This document shows positions 21,997 through 29,554 of a stretch of 34,147 bases of DNA, piece by piece. Position numbers and translations under genes: made by a program. Source of the DNA: an uncultured Acidimicrobiales bacterium (GTDB taxonomy: Bacteria > Actinomycetota > Acidimicrobiia > Acidimicrobiales > SHLQ01); the NCBI GenBank assembly GCA_938038815.1, contig CALHTF010000131.1, positions 1 through 34,147 on the forward strand. Reading direction: 5' to 3'. Each line of letters opens with the position of its first letter. The stretch's first letter is position 1. Under the pieces are notes generated by a model that saw only the letters and a program-made list of their open reading frames with translations, ran no database searches and was not told the origin of the DNA.

Positions 21997-22965
21997 CTAG
22001 ATGGGGTAGTGCCCGTCGGTGACGTGCACCCAGGCTTTGGTTCCTGCCAGGTCGTGGTAGCAGATGCACCCTTCGGCGAAGTAGTGACACACCAGCGCTT
22101 TGCGGGACCGCAGCATGTTGTCGCGCTTCGAGCCACCGTGCAGCAGATTGGCGTGCCACAGCAGCACATCGCCGCGTTTGGCGTGGAAGTGTTTGATCTC
22201 GAGTCCGCTCTCTTCGGCGGTTTTGGCGATGAGCGGTTCGTACTTGGCGGAGTACGCGGCGTAGCCAATCTCGTCGTACTCGTCTTTGGTGATGCCGGCG
22301 TCGATGCAGTGCTTCACCGGCAACCGGTGACTCCCCGGGATGTAGGCGAGCGGGCCCGAGTCGGCGTCGATGTCTTCAAAGGCGATCCAGTTCGCCACCA
22401 AGTAGCCGGCGGGATAGGTGGTCATGTGGATGGTGTCGGAGTGCAGTGCCTGTTGGCTGGCCTTGTGACCCGAAATGGTCTGGAACGGCTTGGGGGTCGC
22501 CCCCATCAAGATCTCGATCACGTCGACCATCGCTTGGTCTTCGAGCATCTCCTCGATCGCTGTGTTCCGGAAGTGCGGGTTGAGCGCCCGGCCCGGGAAC
22601 GGATCCTCTGCCGACTGAGGGTCTTGGGGCAGCTCGATCACCTTGTCGGCGACCGACTGCTCGTAGGACTCCCAAACAAAGTCAAGTCGCTCGTCGGAGA
22701 AGAACCCTTCGAGGATGAGGTAGCCGTCGTCGACCCACTTGCGGCACCACTCGGCCTGTTGCTCGGTGAGGTCGCCCGAAGCCAACCGTTCGGCGATGCG
22801 TTCTGCGGCGTCAGGGCGGTCGAGCCAGGGTGTTGGCCCAGCATCGGGGAAGTTCTCGGCGCGAAAGATGTCGATGGCGTCGACCGAGACCGGTGTGGTG
22901 GGCACAACAGGGCCTCGGTAGGGCGTCGGCTCGGGCGCCGACTTCTTACGCCGAAGTTTGAACAT
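21997..22965 (-). CDS. PhyH-family Fe/2OG oxygenase
   Basis: 322 residues. The Fe triad is H175-x-D177 in ALHSDTIHMTT and H276 in ANLLHGGSK, with basic RSRKA (287-290) following as the 2OG-binding candidate. IPGSHRLPV (209-217) is the PhyH loop. A basic, disordered-looking N-terminus (MFKLRRKKSAPEPTPYRGP) precedes the fold. Three Cys/His-rich turns near the end (CHYFAEGCICYHD) are unusual for the family. It is the third PhyH protein of the window and lies next to the ketosteroid isomerase-like/ACAD operon on the same strand. A TAGCCT hexamer 6 nt upstream suggests its own leaderless transcript. Confidence 0.9.
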   Translation of the reverse strand: MFKLRRKKSAPEPTPYRGPVVPTTPVSVDAIDIFRAENFPDAGPTPWLDRPDAAERIAERLASGDLTEQQAEWCRKWVDDGYLILEGFFSDERLDFVWESYEQSVADKVIELPQDPQSAEDPFPGRALNPHFRNTAIEEMLEDQAMVDVIEILMGATPKPFQTISGHKASQQALHSDTIHMTTYPAGYLVANWIAFEDIDADSGPLAYIPGSHRLPVKHCIDAGITKDEYDEIGYAAYSAKYEPLIAKTAEESGLEIKHFHAKRGDVLLWHANLLHGGSKRDNMLRSRKALVCHYFAEGCICYHDLAGTKAWVHVTDGHYPI

Positions 22966-22971
22966 GGTTAA

Positions 22972-22977
22972 AGGCTA
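22972..22977 (-). promoter_or_regulatory. -10 element TAGCCT (minus strand), leaderless
   Basis: TAGCCT on the minus strand, 6 nt, then the ATG at 22965. Confidence 0.6.
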
Positions 22978-23017
22978 GTGGGCCTCGGGCGCGAGGTAAC
23001 GCGTCGCCAGAAGCTAG

Positions 23018-23350
23018 CTACCAGAATGCTCGCATCGAGGTGATCTTGCCTTCGGCGTCGAAAGTCATCAGGTCGATCGGCGTCATCGTGGTGCCCATAG
23101 CCTCGATCTGGAACAGGAAGGCCGCCTGGTCGTCCTTCACGTGGACCGGACCAATCAACGTGCCCACCACGCCGGCACCTGGCAGGGTGCCGTAAAACTC
23201 GCGCAGCGCGTCAGGGCCGACCTTGAGGTCGGTGCCGACCGGGTCTTCGACGGTCGCCTCGTCGGAGAACAACGCGACGAGGTCGTCGACTTTGTCTTCT
23301 TTGCCGAGGAACTCGACGTAGTTGGCGATGGTGGTTGCGTGGTCGGCCAT
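23018..23350 (-). CDS. Ketosteroid isomerase-like (NTF2 fold) protein
   Basis: 110 residues from the ATG at 23350, chosen for the AAGAGGT ribosome site 6 nt upstream. It aligns by eye along its whole length with bacterial delta5-3-ketosteroid isomerase. The catalytic residues are all present: Tyr11 in ANYVEFL, Asp36 in ATVEDPVG and Asp93 in PIDLMTFD, corresponding to Tyr16, Asp40 and Asp103 of the Pseudomonas putida enzyme. It ends at the conserved RAFW, lacking the short C-terminal tail. It is the last gene of an operon with two acyl-CoA dehydrogenases, which fits steroid or terpenoid side-chain breakdown. Isomerase activity is predicted, not shown. Confidence 0.85.
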   Translation of the reverse strand: MADHATTIANYVEFLGKEDKVDDLVALFSDEATVEDPVGTDLKVGPDALREFYGTLPGAGVVGTLIGPVHVKDDQAAFLFQIEAMGTTMTPIDLMTFDAEGKITSMRAFW

Positions 23351-23387
23351 GGTGGGACCTCTTTCGAAAGGTTCGTGGATGGGTGGT

Positions 23388-24452
23388 CTAGTAGGACAGG
23401 TGAGCACCGAGGCGGGCGAGCTGATGCTCGCTGCCTCCGAGCGTGAGTTCGAGTTGGCGGCTCATCAAGAAGTGGCGATGCAGCGGGTAGTCGCGGTCGA
23501 CGCCAACGCCTCCGTGGATGTGGGTCGAAGCATGTACGACCCGGTGGCCGGCTTCGGCCGCCCACCAGCGAGCGATAGCGATTTGGGCCAAGGCGTCTTG
23601 GCCGTCGTCGAGTCGCCAGGCGGCTGATCGGGCGGTGAGGCGTACGGCTTCGGTGTCGATGTAGCTGTCACCGGCCCGTTGGCTTACCGCCTGGAACGAG
23701 GCGATCACTCGGTTGAACTGTTCGCGTTGGTTGGCGTAAGTACTTAACAACTCGAGCGCACCGTCGCAGATGCCGGTGGTGAGGGCGCAGATACCAACGT
23801 CGGCTCGGTTGCGGATCCACGCCGCCTGCGCCGGGTCGGACCCGCCGCCGAGCAGCTCGCCAGAGACGTTGTCGAACACCAATCGGGCCTCGGGGTAACC
23901 CGTGGTGGTCGGTATCGACTCGACGGTGAGGCCGTCGGCGGTAGTTGGCACCACGGCGACCCCAGCGTCGCCCGCGGCGACCAGCACGACGTCGGCGTCG
24001 AGGCCCGAGGGAACGAACGACACCGATCCGGAAAGGGTGGCCGACCCATCGGTGGCCGTTGCGGCCACGTCGCCATCGGCGAGGGCTGCCGTGGCGATCG
24101 TCTCGCCCGAGCCGATCGATGCCAGCAGTTCTTTCTGCGCGTCGGTTCCGAACTCGGCGATTGCCACGGCGCCGAGCACAATGGTCGGATACAGCGGCAC
24201 GGCCGCGGCGTGTTTGCCGATCACCTCAAGCACCGCACCTATGCCCACCATGCCGACCCCAGCTCCGCCGGCCGACTCGGGCAGCAACGCTGTCAGCACG
24301 CCTGCGTCGGCGAGCGCCTTCCACGTGGCGGTGTCGACTCGGCCATCGGTGGCTTCGAGTGCTCGGAGCGAGGCGTGGTCGACCTTGTCGGCCACGATCT
24401 GTTCGACGAGGTCCCGCAAGGCCACTTGTTCTTCGGTGTAGTCAAAGTTCAT
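23388..24452 (-). CDS. Acyl-CoA dehydrogenase family protein (probable partner subunit)
   Basis: 354 residues from the ATG at 24452, with AGGAGA 7 nt upstream. N-terminal helical domain (FDYTEEQVALRDLVEQIVADKV), then a degenerate middle beta domain, and a C-terminal helical domain with REQFNRVIASFQAVSQRAGD and HIHGGVGVDRDYPLHRHF. It is shorter than usual and its substrate-binding middle is Gly/Ala-rich. At the helix-G position of the catalytic Glu there is Ala-Asp-Val, so this copy likely forms the non-catalytic half of an alpha2beta2 enzyme with the gene 11 bp upstream, as known for steroid-degrading ChsE pairs. Confidence 0.88.
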   Translation of the reverse strand: MNFDYTEEQVALRDLVEQIVADKVDHASLRALEATDGRVDTATWKALADAGVLTALLPESAGGAGVGMVGIGAVLEVIGKHAAAVPLYPTIVLGAVAIAEFGTDAQKELLASIGSGETIATAALADGDVAATATDGSATLSGSVSFVPSGLDADVVLVAAGDAGVAVVPTTADGLTVESIPTTTGYPEARLVFDNVSGELLGGGSDPAQAAWIRNRADVGICALTTGICDGALELLSTYANQREQFNRVIASFQAVSQRAGDSYIDTEAVRLTARSAAWRLDDGQDALAQIAIARWWAAEAGHRVVHASTHIHGGVGVDRDYPLHRHFLMSRQLELTLGGSEHQLARLGAHLSY

Positions 24453-24463
24453 GTTCTCGTCTC

Positions 24464-25633
24464 CTATCGATCGGCCCGAGGGAAGCCCATGCCGAACATC
24501 GAGATCAGGTCGCGCTGCATTTCGTTTGCTCCGCCGCCGAAGGTGAGGATCACCATCGACCGGTACATCTGCTCGAGCGAGGCGGTCGCTCGCGGTTGGT
24601 TGTTCACCACGTAGGCCGCTTGGCCGTGAACCTGCATCAAAAGCCGGAAGGCCTCGATGAAGAACTCGGTGCCGTAGACCTTGATCGAACTCGACAACGG
24701 AATGTCGAGGCCGTGGGTATCGACCGACCAAGCCGACTTGAGGTTCAGCAGCTTCAGTGCCTCGACCTTGGCGGCCACGGTCGCAATGTTGCGCTGAACC
24801 CACGGGGTATCGATGACTCGGTTGCCGTCAGCGGTCTTGGCGCCTTTTGCCCACGCAATGGTTTCTTCGAGGTTGCGCTCGACCAGTGCGGAGGAGCAAA
24901 GGGTGACCCGCTCACGGTTGAGCTGACCGGTAATGAGGCGCCAGCCCTCGTTCTCGCCGCCGATGATGCACGACGCCGGCACCCGCACGTCGTCGAAGAA
25001 CGTGTGGTTGATGTCGTGGGTCGACAACAGGCTGAGCGGTTCGAGGGAGATGCCCGGGGTGTCCATCGGGATCGCAAACAACGAGATGCCCTTGTGCTTC
25101 TTCACATCGGGGTTCGTGCGGGCCGCCAGCCAGATGTAGTCGGCGCCGGTCGCCAAGCTGGTCCAGGTCTTCTGGCCGTTGATGATGTACTCGTCGCCGT
25201 CGCGCACCGCCCGGGTGGCCAGCGACGCAAGGTCGGTGCCGGCATCGGGTTCGCTGTAGCCGATGCAAAAGTGCAGCTGGCCGGCGGCGATCTTGGGCAG
25301 AAAGAAGTCCTTCTGTTCGTCGGTGCCGTAATCCATGATCGTTGGCCCGACCGTGTTGATCGTGAGCATGGGGGCCGGCGAACCGACCCGCATCGACTCG
25401 TCGTAGAACAAGAACTGGTAAATCGCCCCCTTGTTCTGGCCGCCGTATTCCTCGGGCCAACCCATAGCGATCCAGCCATCGGCGCCGAGCTTTTCGACGA
25501 AACTGCGATGCACGGGGCCCGTGCCGATTTCGTCGTTGAGCGCCTGACGCATCTCGATGGTCATCAGGTCGGCGTAGTAGGCCTCGAGTTCCTCGCGGAA
25601 CTTTGCTTGTTCTTCATCTAGTGCGATCTGCAC
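24464..25633 (-). CDS. Acyl-CoA dehydrogenase (probable catalytic subunit)
   Basis: 389 residues from the GTG at 25633, with GGAGA 7 nt upstream. It contains the FAD/substrate motif GYSEPDAGTDLAS (125-137), ADGWIAMGWPEEYGG (51-65), INGQKTWTS (151-159) and the C-terminal FGGGANEMQRDLI. Glu241 in QLNRERVTL sits where isovaleryl-CoA and steroid-type dehydrogenases keep the catalytic base. It makes the alpha-beta double bond of an acyl-CoA with FAD. It is paired with a shorter ACAD lacking that Glu, and with a ketosteroid isomerase-like gene. It is divergent from the MBL hydrolase. Confidence 0.93.
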   Translation of the reverse strand: MQIALDEEQAKFREELEAYYADLMTIEMRQALNDEIGTGPVHRSFVEKLGADGWIAMGWPEEYGGQNKGAIYQFLFYDESMRVGSPAPMLTINTVGPTIMDYGTDEQKDFFLPKIAAGQLHFCIGYSEPDAGTDLASLATRAVRDGDEYIINGQKTWTSLATGADYIWLAARTNPDVKKHKGISLFAIPMDTPGISLEPLSLLSTHDINHTFFDDVRVPASCIIGGENEGWRLITGQLNRERVTLCSSALVERNLEETIAWAKGAKTADGNRVIDTPWVQRNIATVAAKVEALKLLNLKSAWSVDTHGLDIPLSSSIKVYGTEFFIEAFRLLMQVHGQAAYVVNNQPRATASLEQMYRSMVILTFGGGANEMQRDLISMFGMGFPRADR

Positions 25634-25655
25634 GGCAACATCTCCGGTCTGTGAA

Positions 25656-25666
25656 CACGACTCGTG
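25656..25666. promoter_or_regulatory. 11-bp palindrome CACGA-C-TCGTG between ACAD operon and MBL gene
   Basis: A perfect 5-bp-arm palindrome in the 76-bp divergent intergenic region. It is a candidate operator for shared control, but too short to be sure. Confidence 0.3.
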
Positions 25667-25698
25667 CAGCGAGATTGCTCTGTTGGCGGCCACCAGCG

Positions 25699-25704
25699 CA
25701 AACT
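25699..25704 (+). promoter_or_regulatory. -10 element CAAACT, leaderless
   Basis: CAAACT is followed by 5 nt and the ATG at 25710. Confidence 0.4.
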
Positions 25705-25709
25705 TCATC

Positions 25710-26618
25710 ATGAGCAAAGTTTCCTGGGCCGATCAGCAACTCCGTTTAACCGACAAGGTTTCGGTGCTGTGTGGTGCCGACGGTGGCCGGTATCCGTCGG
25801 GTAATTCGCTGTTGGTGCAAGGGTCGGCCGACGCGGCGATCATCGACCCGTCGGTCACCGTGGTCGCTAACGGTGGTGCGCCCGTGCCGGTCGACATCGT
25901 GGTCAACAGCCACGCCCATGAAGACCACGTGGCCGGTAACGGCACGTTCCCCGATGCCAAGGTGCACATGCACCACGACGACCTGCTCGGGGCACACTCG
26001 CTCGGCGGATTGCTGCAGGTCTACGGGCTCGATCAAACAACCGGCGCCGCGTTCGCCAAACAGTTGGTCGAAGAGTTCAACTACACGCCCCGACCCGACG
26101 CCACCGGCTTCTCCGACGGCCACGTGTTCGATCTGGGCGGGCTGCGGATGGAAGCGGTACACCTCCCCGGCCACACCCGAGGCCACAGCGGGTTCCGGAT
26201 CGAGGGCGGTGTGTTCTTTCTGTCCGACATCGACCTCACCGGGTTTGGCCCGTACTACGGCGACCTGTGGTCGAGTCTCGACGACTTCGACGCCAGCCTT
26301 ACCCGCATCCGCGACGAAGAGGCCGACTTCTACGTGACGTTCCATCACAAAGGGGTGATCGAAGGGCGCGACACCTTCGTCGAGTTGCTCGACTCGTTTC
26401 ACGGCGTTATCGACCGTCGACACGGCCAGATGCTCGAGTTTTTGGCCGAGCCGCGCTCGGTCGCCGACATGGTGGCCCACCGGTTCATCTACCGCCCGCA
26501 CGTCGAGCATGTGTTTGCCGACTCGGTCGAACAACGCAGCGCCGAGATGCATATCGAACGGATGCTGGCGCGCGACGAGGCAACCGAGGTTGAACCCGGG
26601 CGTTATCAGGCCGCGTAG
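25710..26618 (+). CDS. Metallo-beta-lactamase fold hydrolase
   Basis: 302 residues from the ATG at 25710. The binuclear metal site is clear: H68-x-H70-x-D72-H73 in NSHAHEDHVAG, H155 in HLPGHTRGHSG, D173 in FLSDIDLTG and H212 in FHHKGVI. The C-terminal part (about 215-290) is helical, as in the MBL-fold/winged-helix hydrolases related to glyoxalase II and LACTB2. Those cleave thioesters, lactones or RNA. Being divergent from an acyl-CoA dehydrogenase operon makes a CoA-thioester or lactone hydrolase plausible, but the substrate is not determined. Confidence 0.88.
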   Translation: MSKVSWADQQLRLTDKVSVLCGADGGRYPSGNSLLVQGSADAAIIDPSVTVVANGGAPVPVDIVVNSHAHEDHVAGNGTFPDAKVHMHHDDLLGAHSLGGLLQVYGLDQTTGAAFAKQLVEEFNYTPRPDATGFSDGHVFDLGGLRMEAVHLPGHTRGHSGFRIEGGVFFLSDIDLTGFGPYYGDLWSSLDDFDASLTRIRDEEADFYVTFHHKGVIEGRDTFVELLDSFHGVIDRRHGQMLEFLAEPRSVADMVAHRFIYRPHVEHVFADSVEQRSAEMHIERMLARDEATEVEPGRYQAA

Positions 26619-26685
26619 GTCACGAACCCGAAGTCACACCGAGCAACCTTGGCGAAGGGTCGGTTAGGGGCGTAGTACTGAGTAA

Positions 26686-27942
26686 GTGACTACCGAGGCG
26701 CTGAGCGAGCACGAGACGGGTACCGCTCGTGCCGCGATGGCCCAACCGGCGTTCCGACGAATACTCACCGCCTCGTTCGTGTCGAACATCGGCCGCTGGA
26801 TGCAGGGCGCCGCCCAAGGTGTGTTGGCGTGGGAGCTCACCAAGTCGAGCGCGTTCCTCGGGGCCATCATCTTTGCCCAGCTCGGTCCGCTGGCTCTGCT
26901 CAGTCTGGTTGGTGGTTCGCTCGCCGACTCGGTCGATCGCCGCAAGCTGCTGCTCGCTACCCAGCTCTGGCAGATGGGCTGGACCTTTGTGTTGGCCGCC
27001 CTGGTGATCGACGACCACATCGAACCGTGGATGTTGCTGACGCTGGTTTTCATCATGGGTCTCGGCCAGGGGATCTATGCGCCCACCTTTACCTCGGTGC
27101 TTCCGACGATGGCTGGCCCGGGCAACCTCGGCCCGGCGGTGTCGCTGAACTCGACCCAGATGAACGCGGCCCGCGTTATCGGCCCGGCTATTGGCGGTTG
27201 GCTCACGAGCAAGGTCGGGTTCGCCGAGGTGTTTGCCCTCAACGCGGTCACCTATGTGTTCGTGTTGTGGGCGTTGTGGGTGACCAAGTTCCCGTCGCCC
27301 ACCGTGGTTATCCGGTCGATTGGCGACCGGCTGTTCGGCGGGTTCAAGCTGGCGAGTCGGGCCCCGCAGGTCGGCCGTCCGTTGTTGGCGATGTCGATGT
27401 TTTCGCTGTTTTGTCTGCCCTTCATCGGCCAGTTGCCCGCCATCGCCGATGTGCAGTTGGGGGTCGACCCAAAGAGCAGCGAGTACGGCTACTTCTATGC
27501 GGCGTTCGGGCTGGGTGCGCTGGTAGGGGCCCTGTTGGTCGGAACCAGCTTGGTGAACTTCCCCCGCGACCGGGTCGGCCGGACAACGCTGGTGGGCTTC
27601 GCGCTCGCCTTGGGCTGGTTGTCGATGGTCGACACCATCAACATTGCCTACGCGGCAGTGTTTACCGTTGGACTCTTCTACTTCGTGTTCCCGACCACCA
27701 TGAGCACCATGTGGCAAGAACATGTCGACGAAACCGTTCGCGGTCGGGTGTCGGCGATCTGGGTGTTGTCGTTCGGCGGCACCGTGCCGTTCGCCAACAT
27801 CATCGCCGGCCCGCTGGTCGAGCTGACCTCACTTCGGACCGTGCTGTTGGGCGGGTCGCTAGCCGCGATTGCGTTGGCGACGTTCCTGCGGTTCCCGCCG
27901 GGTCCGATCGTGGGCGAAGAAGTGCTGCTCGACGACCGCTGA
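26686..27942 (+). CDS. Major facilitator superfamily transporter (EntS/MFS_3-like)
   Basis: 418 residues from the GTG at 26686. A TAGTAC hexamer 7 nt upstream is a weaker version of the leaderless pattern, and an internal ATG at the second Met cluster is an alternative. About eleven or twelve hydrophobic segments are seen. The loop 2-3 signature is GGSLADSVDRRKLL, and the start of the fold, FRRILTASFVSNIGRWMQG, is typical of the MFS_3/enterobactin exporter-like group. Members are mostly drug or siderophore exporters. It stands alone between an MBL hydrolase and nth. Confidence 0.9.
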   Translation: MTTEALSEHETGTARAAMAQPAFRRILTASFVSNIGRWMQGAAQGVLAWELTKSSAFLGAIIFAQLGPLALLSLVGGSLADSVDRRKLLLATQLWQMGWTFVLAALVIDDHIEPWMLLTLVFIMGLGQGIYAPTFTSVLPTMAGPGNLGPAVSLNSTQMNAARVIGPAIGGWLTSKVGFAEVFALNAVTYVFVLWALWVTKFPSPTVVIRSIGDRLFGGFKLASRAPQVGRPLLAMSMFSLFCLPFIGQLPAIADVQLGVDPKSSEYGYFYAAFGLGALVGALLVGTSLVNFPRDRVGRTTLVGFALALGWLSMVDTINIAYAAVFTVGLFYFVFPTTMSTMWQEHVDETVRGRVSAIWVLSFGGTVPFANIIAGPLVELTSLRTVLLGGSLAAIALATFLRFPPGPIVGEEVLLDDR

Positions 27943-27950
27943 GGACTCGC

Positions 27951-27956
27951 TAGTCT
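27951..27956 (+). promoter_or_regulatory. -10 element TAGTCT, leaderless
   Basis: TAGTCT is followed by 5 nt and the ATG at 27962. Confidence 0.5.
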
Positions 27957-27961
27957 CAGGC

Positions 27962-28609
27962 ATGCGCCGAATTGAAAAAGCCGAACGGATCGGCGAGATC
28001 CTCGACGATCTCTACCCCAAGCCGCCGATCCCGCTCGACCACGTCAACCCGTACACCTTGCTCGTGGCCGTTGCGCTTTCGGCCCAGACCACCGACAAGA
28101 AGGTCAACGAGGTAACCCCTGCGCTGTTTGCGGCGGCCAGCACGCCCGAAGAGATGGCGGCGCTGCACCCGGACAAAATTCTCGAGTACATCCGTCAGGT
28201 GGGTTTGGCCCCAACCAAGGCCCGCAACCTTTCGACGATGGCCCATCAGATCCTCGAAGATGGCGGCGAGATCCGTCCCGACTGGGAGTTCCTCGAATCG
28301 CTCGCTGGCGTGGGCCACAAAACCGCCAGCGTGGTGATGGCCGCGTGTTTCGACGTGCCGGCGTTCCCGGTCGATACCCATATCCACCGCCTTGCCGCCC
28401 GGTGGGGACTCTCGAACGACACCACGGTGCAGCGGACCGAGAAGGACCTCAAGGCGGTGTTCCCGAAGGAGACGTGGAACAAGCGACACCTGCAGGTCAT
28501 CTTCTTTGGCCGTGAGTACTGTCCGGCTCGCAACCACGATCTGCTCGACTGTCCGATCTGTTCGTGGGCCGCAACCAAGAAGCGAATCGCCGCCGAAGCC
28601 AAGCAGTAG
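27962..28609 (+). CDS. nth: Endonuclease III (bifunctional DNA glycosylase/AP lyase)
   Basis: 215 residues from the ATG at 27962, chosen because of the TAGTCT 5 nt upstream. The helix-hairpin-helix is LAGVGHKTASVVM with catalytic Lys120, and Asp138 follows in FPVDTHIHR, so both glycosylase and AP-lyase chemistry are expected on oxidised pyrimidines. The C-terminal iron-sulfur loop is altered: C187, C197 and C200 in YCPARNHDLLDCPIC, spaced 9 and 2. The canonical four Cys are spaced 6, 2 and 5, so one ligand is missing. The cluster may be lost or unusually bound. Confidence 0.94.
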   Translation: MRRIEKAERIGEILDDLYPKPPIPLDHVNPYTLLVAVALSAQTTDKKVNEVTPALFAAASTPEEMAALHPDKILEYIRQVGLAPTKARNLSTMAHQILEDGGEIRPDWEFLESLAGVGHKTASVVMAACFDVPAFPVDTHIHRLAARWGLSNDTTVQRTEKDLKAVFPKETWNKRHLQVIFFGREYCPARNHDLLDCPICSWAATKKRIAAEAKQ

Positions 28610-28753
28610 AGCGTCTAAACTTTCAGTACATTTGAACACATCGTGGTACTCGGCGGCTTGTGACCTGCTGGTTTCAGCTTATGTTGCGAATGCGTGACAA
28701 AAGACCAACGGTAAAGCACCGCAAAGGTAGTCCGAACGACCCATACTGTCCCG

Positions 28754-29554
28754 ATGGGTTCCATTCAGCCAGTAAGTCGACGGTTTCGTCGCCGGCACCT
28801 TTACGTTGCGGTGACCATGGTCGCTGTAACCATCCTGTCATTTATTACTGCTCCTGCGCCGTCCGCCGAGGCTCGGCCGGACGGTCTGCGCAGTTCGGGC
28901 GAACATCTCTGCAACGGCTTTGAAGCCACCATCGTCGGCACGGCCGGCGACGACGTGCTCGTCGGGACTCCCAACCGCGACGTCATCTTTGGCGGCGGTG
29001 GCGACGACATCATCCGGGCGGGTCGCGGCAACGACATCATCTGTGGCGGCAACGGCGACGACAAGCTTCGAGGCGGCGGCGGCAACGACTGGCTCGACGG
29101 CGAGGAGGGCTACGACGTATTGGTCGGCGGCTCCGGCGCTGACGTAGCCGATGACGCTGAGGCGATCTGCCGAGCCGAAACGGTCGAGGGTTGCGGCGAG
29201 CCCGTGCCCGAAAAGGATCTGCCACATTGTGTATCGGCGCCTGAGCTAGTGGTCGAGGCTATCTTCGCCGCATTCCACGACACGCCCCATGTTTGCTACT
29301 TCGCCGACACCATCGCGTACCGCGAGTCGCGTTGGACTCCCGACATCATCGGTGGTCCGAACCGCAACGGCAGCTACGACTACGGACTTCTCCAGCTCAA
29401 CTCCGGCTACATCCGGACCTGGGCCGAGTGGGCCGGTGTCGACTGGACCGACTGGGACGACCCGTTCGTCAACGCCAAGATGGCTCGCGCCTTGTACGAC
29501 CGGGCCGGCGAAATCTGGAACGATCCGCTGCGCCCGTGGGACGTTCGTCGCTAG
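28754..29554 (+). CDS. Secreted RTX-repeat protein with C-terminal lysozyme-like (transglycosylase SLT-type) domain
   Basis: 266 residues. A signal peptide (RRFRRRHLY plus a hydrophobic stretch 17-36, ending near AEA) sends it out of the cell. Residues about 62-130 are Ca-binding RTX nonapeptide repeats (GTAGDDVLV, GGGGDDIIRAG, RGNDIICGG, GGGGNDWLDGEE). Residues about 165-266 look like a soluble lytic transglycosylase domain, with catalytic Glu191 in AYRESRW and the GSYDYGLLQLNSGY motif. Several Cys could form disulfides. TACTGT lies 4 nt before the ATG. It probably cuts peptidoglycan when calcium is present. The stop interleaves with the convergent crotonase stop (CTAG). Confidence 0.83.
   Translation: MGSIQPVSRRFRRRHLYVAVTMVAVTILSFITAPAPSAEARPDGLRSSGEHLCNGFEATIVGTAGDDVLVGTPNRDVIFGGGGDDIIRAGRGNDIICGGNGDDKLRGGGGNDWLDGEEGYDVLVGGSGADVADDAEAICRAETVEGCGEPVPEKDLPHCVSAPELVVEAIFAAFHDTPHVCYFADTIAYRESRWTPDIIGGPNRNGSYDYGLLQLNSGYIRTWAEWAGVDWTDWDDPFVNAKMARALYDRAGEIWNDPLRPWDVRR

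Noticed and set aside
28610..28753. Possible riboswitch (for example ydaO/c-di-AMP type) before the RTX/lysozyme-like gene
   Set aside because: Cell-wall hydrolases in actinobacteria often carry one, but the conserved blocks are not visible here, only a weak AGTAC/GTACT pair.
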